64,000 nt of DNA from Pseudomonadota bacterium (GCA_023423895.1 JAFAER010000055.1:62001-126000), one strand, 5' to 3'. Shown: positions 42,643 to 52,439, numbered from the stretch's first letter. Notes: generated by a model not told the origin, from the sequence alone. Translations and numbers: made by a program.

Positions 42643-43788
42643 GTGAGCAACGCGGTCAAGGAGGGGAGGCCGTCGCGTCCTGTTGTGCGCGCGCTCGCTG
42701 CGGGAGCTGCCGTTCCGACCGCGAACAGCGACGGCGCTGAGCGCGCTCCGGTCTCCGCCGACGTTCCGAGCAAGCAGGCTCCGGCCGCTTCCGGGCTCCG
42801 GGCGCTCGTCCTCGAGGATGAAGCAGGCAAGGCGATCGAGACGACGGACGGCGAGGTCGTGGCTGCGGCGCACCGGGCCGGCAAACGATTCTGGGTCGAG
42901 CTCGACGCGCGTCTGCCCCAGGCGGAGAAGCTCCTGCTCGACGTGCTCCACATCCATCCGCTCGCCGTCGAGGACGTGTGGAACGACATCGGCATCCCGA
43001 AGGTCGAGGATTTCGGCGAGTACGTGCAGCTCGTGATGCACGGCGTCCGTGAAGAGGACGTCGGCGGCGAGGACATCCCGTTCGCGTTGACCGAGCTCGA
43101 CGTGCTCATCGGGCGAAACTTCCTCGTCACGCACGCGAAGGACGAGAAGGTCTGCGCAGTCACGCCGGTGCTCGCCGAGATCGGGCGCAACGCGAAGCTC
43201 TTGAAGAAAGGGCCTGCGTGGGTGGCGCACGCCGTCCTCGACCGCATGGTGGACGAGTACCTCCCGGTCGTGAATCGGTTCGAGGAGAAGATCGAGTCCG
43301 TCGAAGCCGACATCCTCGAAGGCCGAACGCGCGACAGCGAGCACGCCGTGATGCGGCAGATCCTCGACATCAAGCGCAGCTTGCAGATGCTTCGCCGGGC
43401 GACGATCTCCCAGCGCGAGATCCTCTCGCGGCTCGCCCGCGCGGAGTTCGACGAGATCCCGCGCGAGGCGATGCCGTTCTACCGAGACGTCTACGACCAC
43501 TTCGCGCGAGTCACCGAGCTCGTCGACAGCTATCGCGAGCTGACGAACGGCCTGCTCGAGGCGCACTTCAGCATCCAGTCGCAGCAGATGAACGAGATCA
43601 TGAAGCGGCTGACGCTCATCTCGACGATCATGCTGCCGCTGTCGCTCGTCGCCGGCATCTACGGGATGAACTTCAAGAAGGTCTTCCCGGAGCTCGATTG
43701 GGAGTACGGCTACTTCTACGCGCTCGGCCTGATGGCGGCGATCGCGACGGTCATCATCCTGTACTTCAGGAAGAAGAGGTGGCTCTGA
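42643..43788 (+). CDS. corA: CorA-type magnesium/cobalt transporter
   Basis: 381 residues. The N-terminal cytoplasmic domain is alpha/beta (HIHPLAVEDVW and RNFLVTHAK are family segments), the long helix ends near residue 320, and two C-terminal membrane helices carry the YGMNF pore signature (about 340-344). The protein ends in KKRWL. CorA proteins form pentameric Mg2+ channels. A ~40-residue low-complexity N-terminal extension is not typical. GTG 42643 is the only good start. It converges with the SUMF1-type gene, 26 bp between stops. Confidence 0.93.
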   Translation: MSNAVKEGRPSRPVVRALAAGAAVPTANSDGAERAPVSADVPSKQAPAASGLRALVLEDEAGKAIETTDGEVVAAAHRAGKRFWVELDARLPQAEKLLLDVLHIHPLAVEDVWNDIGIPKVEDFGEYVQLVMHGVREEDVGGEDIPFALTELDVLIGRNFLVTHAKDEKVCAVTPVLAEIGRNAKLLKKGPAWVAHAVLDRMVDEYLPVVNRFEEKIESVEADILEGRTRDSEHAVMRQILDIKRSLQMLRRATISQREILSRLARAEFDEIPREAMPFYRDVYDHFARVTELVDSYRELTNGLLEAHFSIQSQQMNEIMKRLTLISTIMLPLSLVAGIYGMNFKKVFPELDWEYGYFYALGLMAAIATVIILYFRKKRWL

Positions 43789-43814
43789 GGCTCTGATGCG
43801 CGCGTTGCGTGCGT

Positions 43815-44768
43815 TTAGCGCGCGGCGACTTCGCGAGGCGGCGCGTCCTTGCAGCACCGCGTGCCGGTCTCCGCGCCGCTGTAGACGTCGTTGTGCCCGA
43901 CCTGGAACTGGCGGCACGCGTGACGGCTCGGGATCCACCACGAGCCTTTCAGCACTTCCTTCCAGCCCATCTTGTTGCCCATGCCGCGGCCGTCCGCCTG
44001 GACCCACTCCTCGACGTTCCCCGCCATGTCTTGCACGCCGAACGGGCTCGCACACTTGTCGTGCGAACCGACGACGGAGCGATGGTCGACGAGGCGTCCC
44101 GTCCTGCCGATGTTCTCGCTGATGTCGACGTTGCAGGCGGCGGAGTTTCGCTCCCAGCCGTACGGATACGGCCGCATCTCCTCACCCTCACAGGCGAACT
44201 GCCACTCGCTCTCGCGGCACAGACGGCCACCTTCGGCCTCACACAGCTTCTTCGAGCTGGTCCACGACATGAAGTGACGCGGCTTGTTCGTCTCGGGCTC
44301 GGCGCGCTCGGTCGCGTCGATGCAGTAGCGCATGTGCACGCGCTCCTTCGACTTGCAGACGGAGGGGGCGTAACGCGCGCAACGGAAGTGGTGGTAGCGG
44401 CTCGTCGGCGGATCCATCCACTCGAGGCACTTCTGCTCGACGTCCGGGCAGTAGTCGCCCTCGACGAGGACCATGCCGCTCGGGCAGGCGTTGTCCTCGG
44501 CCTTCTTCTTGATGTCCGCCGTCGTGTCCTTTGCCTGAACCTGAGAGGAAGCGGTCGCCATCGTCGCGATGGCGAGCGTCGCTGCGCCGACGCCGGGCGC
44601 GGACGCTGCCGCTTCCTTGTTCGCCGGCGGCGTCTGCGCGCAGGCGATCGACCCCACGACGAAGAGCGTGACGATCGCGGCGGGCCGCCGTGTGACCGGC
44701 AGGTCCGCAAAGCGGGCCAGACCCCCATCTCGAGTCGAGCCCCTCGTACGGGCGGGCGGGTACTTCAT
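43815..44768 (-). CDS. SUMF1/formylglycine-generating-enzyme-like lipoprotein
   Basis: 317 residues from ATG 44768. A signal sequence with lipobox GSIAC (about residue 42) precedes an SUMF1-type fold: LVEGDYCPDV, the SWTSSKKLCEAEGGRLCRESEWQFAC core, GVQDMAGNVEEWV, and a C-terminal SGAETGTRCC. Many bacterial members are not formylglycine synthases but sit beside kinases or act as binding domains. Whether it generates formylglycine is open. Many Cys suggest disulfides outside the cell. It lies 187 bp downstream of the YVTN gene on the same strand. Confidence 0.85.
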   Translation of the reverse strand: MKYPPARTRGSTRDGGLARFADLPVTRRPAAIVTLFVVGSIACAQTPPANKEAAASAPGVGAATLAIATMATASSQVQAKDTTADIKKKAEDNACPSGMVLVEGDYCPDVEQKCLEWMDPPTSRYHHFRCARYAPSVCKSKERVHMRYCIDATERAEPETNKPRHFMSWTSSKKLCEAEGGRLCRESEWQFACEGEEMRPYPYGWERNSAACNVDISENIGRTGRLVDHRSVVGSHDKCASPFGVQDMAGNVEEWVQADGRGMGNKMGWKEVLKGSWWIPSRHACRQFQVGHNDVYSGAETGTRCCKDAPPREVAAR

Positions 44769-44955
44769 CGGGACAGCGAGCCGTAACCCAGCTCGGGAGG
44801 GGAGACCACGAAAACCGTTCCCGCGAGGAGCGTTTTGAAGGGGGCGTTGCTGCTCCGATGAACAGTGCGCGGCCGCCCCTGGTGGCCCCAAGTGGTCGAG
44901 GTGCGCTGCCATCATCCGCGGGAGCGACCGTATGCAGGATACAAACTTCGAGCCG

Positions 44956-46185
44956 CTATTCGCCGAAGTCGATCCCGTCCGGGTACACGCCGACTTCCCA
45001 GCGTTTCTTCGCTGAGAGCGCTTCGCGCTCGATCTCGAGGACGCTGCCCGACTGCGTGTGATTCCCCTCACAAACGAGGTAGATGCGGCCGTCCTTCGCG
45101 ACCTTGACGACGTGAGGCAGCGCGCACTCGGCTTTCGTCAGCGAGCCGCGTCCGGTCACCTTGGCCGTCGCGAGGTCGACGCGGACGAGGCCGTCGGGAG
45201 CCTGCGTCGGCACGAGCAGCGTCGTCGCGTCGAGGAACGCCGGCATGAACGCCTTTGCGGCGAGCGGCACCGTGCGTTCGGCGACGAACCGTTTGCTCGA
45301 CCGATCGAAGACGCGGATGTCCTGCCCCTCGAGGTCGGCAACGATCACGAGCTTCTCGTCGGGCGAGAGCGTGGCGGAGTACGGACCGTAACGAGGGACC
45401 CCGGGGACGCCGGGCGACGAGCCGAGCGGGATCCGCGACGTCGGGAATCCGTCGGCCGACAGATCGACGATCGCGAGCTCGTCGGAGCCGTAACACGCGA
45501 TGAACGCCGTGCGGTCGTCGCGTGTCACCGCGATGCCGTGCGGAGCGGTGCACACGGGGCGCGAGCCGAGTCGTTTCATCGTCCGCGCGTCGAGGACGAC
45601 GAGGTGAGCGAACATCGTGGCGGGGCTGGCGCCGCCGCGCGCCGCGACGTCCATCGCGCGCTTCATGTCGAAGTGCGTGACGAGCGCACGCGCGCGATCG
45701 TGCGTGAGCACGACGTCACCGGGATTCTCGTCGACGTCGACCGCGGTGTTGGCAGAGAGGTTGCCGAGGTCGAGCTTCGCGAGCTTCCCGACGTCGCTCG
45801 CCGTCCCATGCGACGCATGCGGATCTTTCTTCTTGCCGGGCTCGGGCGGAAACGCGAGCGCGACGAACGCGGTCTTGCTGGCCGCGTCGATCGCGAGGTG
45901 GTGCGGCGCTTCGCGGGCATCCGGATCGAGATCGAGGGGAACGGTCGTCACGGTATCGCCGTCGCGATCGATGACGCTGATCGAGTCCGAGCCGTTGTTG
46001 GTCACGTACGCCGCGCGTGCAGGCGGGATCGGAATCGTTGCGCCCGGCGTGAGCGCGCCGGTGCGCACGGAGTCGTCCGACGACTTCTTGCAGCTCGAGC
46101 ATCCGGAGGTGACGAACGCCCCGGCCGCCGCCAAAACGAAGTACAACCAACTCGTGACGCGCGCGCGATGGACTGCGTTCCTCAT
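44956..46185 (-). CDS. YVTN/beta-propeller lipoprotein
   Basis: 409 residues from ATG 46185 (MRNAVHRARV...). The signal peptide ends VTSGC (Cys29). The remainder is repeated blades with AYVTNNGSDSISVIDRDG, AFVALAFPPE, AHLVVLDARTMKRLG, AFIACYGSDELAIVDLS and LVIVADLEGQDIRVFDRS, the YVTN family pattern of surface beta-propellers. The start lies inside the start region of the divergent BNR gene: 32 bp overlap head to head. It may act with the SUMF1 and BNR proteins at the surface. Confidence 0.85.
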   Translation of the reverse strand: MRNAVHRARVTSWLYFVLAAAGAFVTSGCSSCKKSSDDSVRTGALTPGATIPIPPARAAYVTNNGSDSISVIDRDGDTVTTVPLDLDPDAREAPHHLAIDAASKTAFVALAFPPEPGKKKDPHASHGTASDVGKLAKLDLGNLSANTAVDVDENPGDVVLTHDRARALVTHFDMKRAMDVAARGGASPATMFAHLVVLDARTMKRLGSRPVCTAPHGIAVTRDDRTAFIACYGSDELAIVDLSADGFPTSRIPLGSSPGVPGVPRYGPYSATLSPDEKLVIVADLEGQDIRVFDRSSKRFVAERTVPLAAKAFMPAFLDATTLLVPTQAPDGLVRVDLATAKVTGRGSLTKAECALPHVVKVAKDGRIYLVCEGNHTQSGSVLEIEREALSAKKRWEVGVYPDGIDFGE

Positions 46186-47518
46186 CGGCTCCGCTCTGAT
46201 CTGTACCATCGGCGCGGCAAGGGCGAACGGGCGTTTCCCCGAGGCCCAGCTCATCGAGTCGGTCCCTGGCGATCCGAACACGCTCTTCCTTCGCGCGACG
46301 TTCGGGGTCCTCGTCTCGCGAGATGCCGGCAAGAGCTGGCGGTGGATCTGCGAGCGAGCGCTCGGTTACGAGGGGCAATGGGACCCGCCGGTCGCGGCCA
46401 CGCGTGACGGCCGCCTCTGGGTCGGGCTCGAGGACGGGCTCGTCTCGACGCGTGACGGCTGCGAGCTCGAGGCCGCGGCGGAGCTCGACGGCCATACCGT
46501 CAAGGACCTCACGACGGACCCGAAGGGCGAGACGTTGTGGGCGATCACCGGAGCGCCGGGCAAGAAGAGCTACGTCTGGCGGCGTTCACCCGGAAAGGCG
46601 TTCGAACGGCTTGCCGGCATGGACGACACGAACTTCATGACCATCGAGGTCGCGCCGTCGAACGCGTCGCGCGTGTACGTGAGCGGTCAGCCCTACTCGA
46701 CGATCCGCGGACAGATCTTTCGCTCGAACGACGGCGGCGCGACGTTCGCGACCGCGACGAACGACCTGAAGGCCGACGGACCTTTCTTCATCGGCGCTGT
46801 CGACCCGAAAGATCCGGCGCGTCTGTTCGTCCGCCACCTCCACACCAAGGGGAGCGATCTCCTGCTCACGCGCGACGGCGGCAAGACGTTCGAGAACGTC
46901 CTCACGATGACGAGCGCGATGTTCGGCTTCGCGAAGACGGCGGACGGCACGACGTATTGGGCAGGGTCCGGCCTGCCCGAGCACGGGCTCTTCCGGTCGA
47001 CCGATCGCGGTGAGCACTTCGAGAACGTGTCGAAGAACGGGGTGCTCTGCCTTCACGCCGCTGGCCCGGATGCGCTGTTTCTCTGTCAGAATGCGTTCAC
47101 GCCGGGCGCGCCGGCGATCGCAGTCTCACGCGATCGCGGCAAAACCATCACGCCGCTCGCGCGATTCTCGGACATCGAGGGCCCGGTGGCGTGTGCGTCG
47201 TCGGATGCGCGCGCGAGCCTCTGCGCCGGGACGTGGCCCGAGACGAAAGCGCTCCTCACGCCGACCCTCGACGACGCGGGCGCAGCGACGACGGCCGATG
47301 CCGGTCGCCCGCGTCGCCGCAGGGACGGCGGCTCGACGGAAGCTGGTGAGACCGAGTCGCCGCCCGCGCCGCGCTCGCGCTGCGGCTGCGAGATCGTCGG
47401 GCTCCCGAGCCGCGGCCCGGATCTCGGATGGCTCATCGCGGGGCTCGGCCCCCTCGTCCTGCGGGTACGGTCCTCCATCATGCGTGGATCGAGGCTGACC
47501 CAACCCCGCCGAAAATGA
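46154..47518 (+). CDS. BNR-type beta-propeller protein with MYXO-CTERM-like tail
   Basis: 454 residues from GTG 46154 with a signal peptide (MTRARWTAFLIG... cleavage after ARA). Repeated Asp-box elements (SRDAGKSW, RSNDGGATF, TRDGGKTF, SRDRGKTI) define a BNR/sialidase-like propeller. The C-terminus carries CGCEIVG, a hydrophobic stretch and a final Arg-rich tail, the three-part plan of MYXO-CTERM sorting signals (Cys pair, membrane helix, basic end). It may be released to the outer surface. Its start overlaps the divergent YVTN gene. Confidence 0.82.
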   Translation: MTRARWTAFLIGSALICTIGAARANGRFPEAQLIESVPGDPNTLFLRATFGVLVSRDAGKSWRWICERALGYEGQWDPPVAATRDGRLWVGLEDGLVSTRDGCELEAAAELDGHTVKDLTTDPKGETLWAITGAPGKKSYVWRRSPGKAFERLAGMDDTNFMTIEVAPSNASRVYVSGQPYSTIRGQIFRSNDGGATFATATNDLKADGPFFIGAVDPKDPARLFVRHLHTKGSDLLLTRDGGKTFENVLTMTSAMFGFAKTADGTTYWAGSGLPEHGLFRSTDRGEHFENVSKNGVLCLHAAGPDALFLCQNAFTPGAPAIAVSRDRGKTITPLARFSDIEGPVACASSDARASLCAGTWPETKALLTPTLDDAGAATTADAGRPRRRRDGGSTEAGETESPPAPRSRCGCEIVGLPSRGPDLGWLIAGLGPLVLRVRSSIMRGSRLTQPRRK

Positions 47519-47698
47519 GGGCACGCGTGCGCAGGATGCGCAGCGACTCCGGCCGGTGACAGCGGATCTTTGCGTGAAACGCCCGTTGGCGAGGGCACCG
47601 GCGGGCACCGATGAGCCGCTCGAGAACAATTTGCTGTCCGTTGTGCTGGCCCCGGTCACAACGATCCCGCTGGCTTCTGGATTGCACGCATTCGCGGC

Positions 47699-48613
47699 AT
47701 GCGCACGTCCTTGCTGGTCGCCCTCGCTTCGATCCTCACCGTCAGTGCTGTCGGGTGCATGGATGCCAACGACGGGTCGACCCTGGGCTCGCGGCGCGCT
47801 CGTCGCACGACCGCTCCGCCGGAGGTCGGCGCTGCGGACGACCACGACGACAGCGACAGCGAGGACGAGAACAGCACCGACGTCGGCAACCCGAACGCCG
47901 ACACGAAGCCGGACGCGCCGAGCACGCCCGGAACCGCCGCCCCGGAGTTCGCGCTCACGCTCGCGCAGAACACGCCCACGGTCGATCTCGGCGAGTCGGT
48001 CGATCTCGACGTCACGATCGAGCCGAAGAACGGCTTCACGGGCAACGTCGATCTCACGGTCACCGGGCTCCCAGCGGGAGCAACCGCTGCGGCGACCACC
48101 GCGACCGTCGGGGCCGCCGGCACGACGGCGAAGATCAAGATCACCGCCGCCGTCGACGCCGTCGCGACCGCGCCGAACACGAGCTCCGCCCTCGTCATCA
48201 CCGGCAAGTCGGGCAACGTCAGCGCGACCGCGAACGCCAACTTCAAGATCGCCCCGAAGCTGAAGCTGACGATCCCGGTCAACGTCGACGCACTTCGTGC
48301 CGCCAGCGTGCAGTACCGCGACGAGTGGGGCTCGGCGTTCGGCGCGAGCCCGAAGGCACTCCGCACCCAGCAGGGCAACGGCATCGTCGTCACCGTCTTC
48401 AATGCCGACTCGAAGGCGCACATCGTTCACGGCGCCAACGGCTTCGCGCACGGCAACACGGGAGCGCCCATCCAGCCGAACGCGTTCGAGATGGCGAACG
48501 GAGCGCCTCGCACGCGCACGCTCAACGTCGGCACGAACGCGAACGGCTATCCGCACGACGGCGCGCAGGGCGTCGGCGCCTCGTTCCGCATCCGCGTCGA
48601 AGAAGCGCCCTGA
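47699..48613 (+). CDS. Lipoprotein with Asp/Glu-rich linker and beta-rich domains
   Basis: 304 residues. The signal ends SAVGC (Cys20). An acidic disordered linker (about 50-85) is followed by a Thr/Ala-rich immunoglobulin-like region (about 85-200). The C-terminal domain (about 210-304) has His-containing segments AHIVHGANGFAHGN and ANGYPHDGAQG that could bind metal, possibly a cupredoxin-like fold. ATG 47699. A weak hairpin follows at the stop. Confidence 0.78.
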   Translation: MRTSLLVALASILTVSAVGCMDANDGSTLGSRRARRTTAPPEVGAADDHDDSDSEDENSTDVGNPNADTKPDAPSTPGTAAPEFALTLAQNTPTVDLGESVDLDVTIEPKNGFTGNVDLTVTGLPAGATAAATTATVGAAGTTAKIKITAAVDAVATAPNTSSALVITGKSGNVSATANANFKIAPKLKLTIPVNVDALRAASVQYRDEWGSAFGASPKALRTQQGNGIVVTVFNADSKAHIVHGANGFAHGNTGAPIQPNAFEMANGAPRTRTLNVGTNANGYPHDGAQGVGASFRIRVEEAP

Positions 48614-48638
48614 CGACCTAGGGCACGTAGGGTCGTCG
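48613..48638. terminator. Hairpin between convergent genes
   Basis: ACGACC pairs with GGTCGT with a small bulge, directly after the 47699 gene and before the convergent greB stop. Modest stem, no T tract. Confidence 0.35.
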
Positions 48639-48660
48639 TTCCGACGGGCGCGAGCGCGGT

Positions 48661-49146
48661 TCAGTCCGTCTCGTACCGGATCGCGACGACCGTGAGCTCG
48701 ACCTCGCCGGCTGGCTTCCGGAACGTGAACGTCTCGCCTTCGCGACGCTTCAGGAGCATCCGCGCGAGTGGCGACTTGTAGCTGATACGGCCGCGCGGCG
48801 TGTCGATCTCGTCCTGGCCGACGATTGTGTACGTGGCGGTCTTGCCGTCCTCGTCCTCGATGTCGACGGTCGCTCCGAAGAACACCCGCTTCGTGTCCGG
48901 GCGCTCGGTCGGCTCGACGACGTGCGCGCTCTCGAGCCGCTTCGTGAGGAAGTGGATCCGGCGATCGATCTCGCGGAGCTTCTTCTTGCCGTAGATGTAC
49001 TCGGCGTTCTCGCTCCGATCGCCCTGCGCCGCTGCGTCGGCGACGTCCTGCACGACCTTCGGGCGCTGCTTGGTCCGGAGCGCGACGAGCTCCTCCTGGA
49101 GGCGCCGCGCTCCTTGCCGCGTGATGTAGTTCGGCTCGCCGCTCAC
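48661..49146 (-). CDS. greB: Transcription elongation factor GreB
   Basis: 161 residues from GTG 49146, matching the usual GreB length. The N-terminal coiled coil carries GDRSENAEYIYGKKKLREIDRR, with the acidic DRSENA tip that inserts into RNA polymerase to stimulate transcript cleavage. The C-terminal FKBP-like domain includes KRVFFGATVDIEDEDG and the SPLARMLLKRREG segment. GreB rather than GreA is favoured by the REIDRRIHFLTKRLE stretch. Its start overlaps the stop of the small upstream gene, so the two are coupled. Confidence 0.93.
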   Translation of the reverse strand: MSGEPNYITRQGARRLQEELVALRTKQRPKVVQDVADAAAQGDRSENAEYIYGKKKLREIDRRIHFLTKRLESAHVVEPTERPDTKRVFFGATVDIEDEDGKTATYTIVGQDEIDTPRGRISYKSPLARMLLKRREGETFTFRKPAGEVELTVVAIRYETD

Positions 49147-49508
49147 GCTGCTCCGACCATGCGCATGCGCGAAGGGTTCGCCGCTCCGCCGAGCTCGGAC
49201 ATCAACACGTCGAGCGCCCACGCGCGGGAGGACCCGTCATGAAGCTCGAGGACCGCGGCGGCGATGGCGCGACGGGATGCGTTGCGCGGGACGCTCACGA
49301 CGGCCCAGCGTGCGTCCGGCTCCTTGCCCCACTGTCGACCGAGCGCGACCTTCACCGCGCGCGACCCTTCGCAGATCGCCACCGTCGTCCGCGGCGGACG
49401 AACCAGCGCGAGCGCACGCTCGGCGAACGCGATCCGGTCGAAGCTCTCCGTCGAGCTCTCGGCGAGGTCCTCGGCCTGCTCGATGCGCTCGATCTCGATG
49501 CGGGGCAT
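49143..49508 (-). CDS. Small hypothetical protein coupled to greB
   Basis: 121 residues from ATG 49508 (MPRIEIERIEQAED...), acidic N-terminus and a mixed alpha/beta remainder without signal or membrane segment. It ends in the start codon of greB and begins 35 bp after the 918-residue gene, so it belongs to that minus-strand unit. The longer frame upstream is a shadow of the preceding gene. No family recognised. Confidence 0.6.
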   Translation of the reverse strand: MPRIEIERIEQAEDLAESSTESFDRIAFAERALALVRPPRTTVAICEGSRAVKVALGRQWGKEPDARWAVVSVPRNASRRAIAAAVLELHDGSSRAWALDVLMSELGGAANPSRMRMVGAA

Positions 49509-49543
49509 GTCCGTCCACTCTAGCACCCGTCCTCTCGGACGGG

Positions 49544-52300
49544 TCATCGACCTCGTGCGCGCGACTGGAGCTCGAGGAAGTAGCTCACCAGATCGCGCTC
49601 CTTGTGCCCCATCGCGATGTATCGGGCGATACGTCCGAAAGGCCAGACGCGCGTGTCCGGCGGCACGATCATGACCCAGTAGCCGAGCTCGTTCGGCGAG
49701 ATGTCCATCCACTCGGCGTCGAGCCGGCGGGACAAGATCTCGCTGAGCAAAGCGCCGTGACGGCGGAGCTCGTACGCCTCGTCGGTCGTTTTCACGACGT
49801 GGTCGGGGAACGACTCGAGCAGGACCGACTGCATCGCCTCGATGCCGCTGAGGTCGGCGCGGAGGTCGATGCCGCGCTTCAGCCGATAGTCGAGCCCGAG
49901 CTCACGAGCGAGGAGCGTGAACTGCACGCGCGCTTCGAGCACGGACGTCGGCAACACGTCGAGCGAGCGCGGCTCGCCGCCGAGGCCAGGCGGCAGCGAC
50001 AGGTGCTCTGCGAGCTCGTCCGTGGCGCCGCCGAGGCGCGGCAGAAGCGGCGCCTTCGGAAGGAGCGGCGGGGGATTCTCGTGACGGTACGGCGGAAGGG
50101 ATGCGCCGTGCATGAACGCGCGCGATGACGCCCGTTCGTCTGGTGCCGCAGAAGACGCGCCTTCGAGGTCGGCCGAGTCGCCACCGAGACCGAGCGGCTC
50201 GGGCGGCGGATCGGAATACGCCCGACCCGACGGCGGCCGGAGTGGGGTCGGCCGCTCGTGCATGACGCGCTCGTCTTGCTTCTCGTCCTTCTCTTCGCCC
50301 GGCCTCGGCTCCACGGAGGCTCGGCGGGCCGGTGCGGGCGACGGGTGATACTCCGGCACCGGGATGCTCCGTCCGCGCGGGCTCGAGCTCGTCCGCGGGA
50401 TGATCGGCGTGTCCGGCTCCGCCCGCGGATCGTGCGAGCTCGGAGGACGGGTCTCCATCATGACCCCGCTCAGGCGCGGACGACGTGAGGGCCGGGGACC
50501 GTCCGACGGCGGAACGGAAGATGTCGCCGGCGTCGGCGCAGGCGCTGCATCCGGGCCCGGAAGATCGAGCGTGAACGACGCGGCGGGATCCGCGACCGGT
50601 GGGGTCGGCGGCAGGTCGAGCTCGAGCGGCGCGTCTGCGTTCCCGTGTGTTTCGCGGCTCGGGGGCGAGACCGCCGGGCGCGCGAGGTCCGACGGCTCGC
50701 GCGGGGTCCGGAGCGGCGCCCCTGAAGGCGCCTTTCGGTGACTCTGCGGGGGCGGATCGAGCGGCGGCATCGAGAGCGGCGCCTTGCGGCTCGGAGGGAG
50801 ACTCGGCGGAAGGAGAGGTCCACCCGAAGGCCGTGCAGGTCGCTCGGGAGGAGGCGGGGGAGGCGCCCCTCGCGACGGCCGCGTCGGCGGCGGGAGCGGG
50901 CTCGACTGCGCCGGTCGCGCACCGGGGAACATCGGCGGCGGGCTCGAAAGCGCCGGGATGACGTCTTCGGGCTCGACCGCCTGCGGCTCGTTCGGTTCGT
51001 GAGAGAGCGACGCAGGCGCAAAGCCGAGCTCCGGTGCGTCGATCACGGGCGGCAGCACCTCCGCGATGTCGGCGGCGAGCGCGGCCGGCGGGCGACTCGG
51101 CTGCGGAGCCACAGGCAAGCTGTCGACGAGCGTCTCCTTCTTCGCGGGGGCCGCGCCGACCGCGCGCGCCAGGAGCCGCTGCGCCCGGAGCAGCAGACCC
51201 TCATCGACGCCGAGCGAGTCGACGAGGTCACGGGCATACGGCATCGCGCGCCGCGGATCGCCCGCGTCGAGCCACGCCTCGGCCGCGAGCAGCGCGAGCT
51301 CCTGGAAGGACGTCATGGAGAGCGCGAGGGCCGACACGCGTTCCGCGACGAGCTTCGCCGGTTCGAGCCGCAGAGCGAGCGCCACCCGCGCGCGGAGGTA
51401 CGTCGTGCCGGGCGTCCGACCGTGCCGTCGTTCGGCCTCGTCGATCGCGTCGATGGTCCCGTCGAGCTCGCCGCTCTCGATGCGCGTCTCGATCGCCCAG
51501 AGATCGGGGGATGCGAGCGGCCCTCTCTCCGGCATGTCGCGCAGCGATACGGTTCCCTCGAGCGACTTGTAGAGCGCGCGAGCGTCGTCGTCCGCGGCGA
51601 CGTCGGCGCGCGATCGAAGGAACGCGATCACGTCGGCCCGCGGAAGCGCGTCCTGGATGTCCGGCTGCGGCCCGCGGTGTGCGAGGCCGCCGAGCGCGTT
51701 CAGAAGGCGCTTCGGATCGGCGAACGTCGGGCGCTTGTACGTGCGCGCACCCGGCTTGCCGCCTTTCGTGCATGCGTCCGTCGACAAGAGAATCGTCGTC
51801 TCGTCCGGCTCCTGCTCGAGGATTGCCGCGAGATAGAGCGCGTGCAGCGTGGCGCTCGCATGCTCCATCCCGAGATCCTCCGACAGCTTCGCGAGGTCGA
51901 GGAAGACGCCTCGATAGACGCGCGCTGCGCCGTCGTACGCTTCGGACTGGAACAGCTCCGACGGCCCGAGGTACCGCGCCACACGCCGGACCGCGGTCCC
52001 GCGCGCATACGCGTCGGAGAGAACCGGCTGCATGGCGTCCGCGAGCTCGTGCGCGACCGACGGTGTCATGCCGAGATGCGTGAGCCGCGCCCGCGCCTGC
52101 TCCGCCGTCGTTTGATAGCCGTGCTCGCGAACGCGACCGGGCTCGCTTGCACGAAGCTCGATCTCGCCGAGCTCGAACATCGCGTAGTCGGCTTCGGGCG
52201 GCGCGGTCGCGCGGAGCACGACGCGGTCGCCGATCAGCAGGAGGCACGTGGCCGTCACTCCGGACGCGCGCGTCGCATCGCTCACGCTCTTACCCCACAC
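49544..52300 (-). CDS. Large protein: conserved ends with a disordered Pro/Ser-rich centre
   Basis: 918 residues from GTG 52300. The N-terminal ~380 residues are mostly helical, ending in tetratricopeptide-like segments. The centre (about 400-740) is Pro/Ser/Arg-rich and probably unstructured. The C-terminal ~140 residues form a compact domain (VQFTLLARELGLDYRLKRG... to SYFLELQSRARGR). No signal peptide. The order recalls cytoplasmic scaffold proteins, but I recognise no family. It is the first gene of a minus-strand unit ending in greB. Confidence 0.72.
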   Translation of the reverse strand: MWGKSVSDATRASGVTATCLLLIGDRVVLRATAPPEADYAMFELGEIELRASEPGRVREHGYQTTAEQARARLTHLGMTPSVAHELADAMQPVLSDAYARGTAVRRVARYLGPSELFQSEAYDGAARVYRGVFLDLAKLSEDLGMEHASATLHALYLAAILEQEPDETTILLSTDACTKGGKPGARTYKRPTFADPKRLLNALGGLAHRGPQPDIQDALPRADVIAFLRSRADVAADDDARALYKSLEGTVSLRDMPERGPLASPDLWAIETRIESGELDGTIDAIDEAERRHGRTPGTTYLRARVALALRLEPAKLVAERVSALALSMTSFQELALLAAEAWLDAGDPRRAMPYARDLVDSLGVDEGLLLRAQRLLARAVGAAPAKKETLVDSLPVAPQPSRPPAALAADIAEVLPPVIDAPELGFAPASLSHEPNEPQAVEPEDVIPALSSPPPMFPGARPAQSSPLPPPTRPSRGAPPPPPPERPARPSGGPLLPPSLPPSRKAPLSMPPLDPPPQSHRKAPSGAPLRTPREPSDLARPAVSPPSRETHGNADAPLELDLPPTPPVADPAASFTLDLPGPDAAPAPTPATSSVPPSDGPRPSRRPRLSGVMMETRPPSSHDPRAEPDTPIIPRTSSSPRGRSIPVPEYHPSPAPARRASVEPRPGEEKDEKQDERVMHERPTPLRPPSGRAYSDPPPEPLGLGGDSADLEGASSAAPDERASSRAFMHGASLPPYRHENPPPLLPKAPLLPRLGGATDELAEHLSLPPGLGGEPRSLDVLPTSVLEARVQFTLLARELGLDYRLKRGIDLRADLSGIEAMQSVLLESFPDHVVKTTDEAYELRRHGALLSEILSRRLDAEWMDISPNELGYWVMIVPPDTRVWPFGRIARYIAMGHKERDLVSYFLELQSRARGR

Positions 52301-52439
52301 ATGCCGAGACGGGAGGATCGCATATTCGGGAGCGAGGGGGAGGAGCTACGGGATCCGCCTACGCTCGACGGGGACCCTCTAACGCCGTTTTACAGCGGAT
52401 TTCTGGCGGATCGCCACTATTGGCTGGCGTCTTTTTCCT

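Noticed and set aside
40330..44055. A 1241-residue minus-strand ORF opposite psd, the methyltransferase fusion and corA
   Set aside because: Arg/His/Asp-rich composition is the antisense shadow of GC-rich coding DNA. The plus strand carries clear conserved families throughout.
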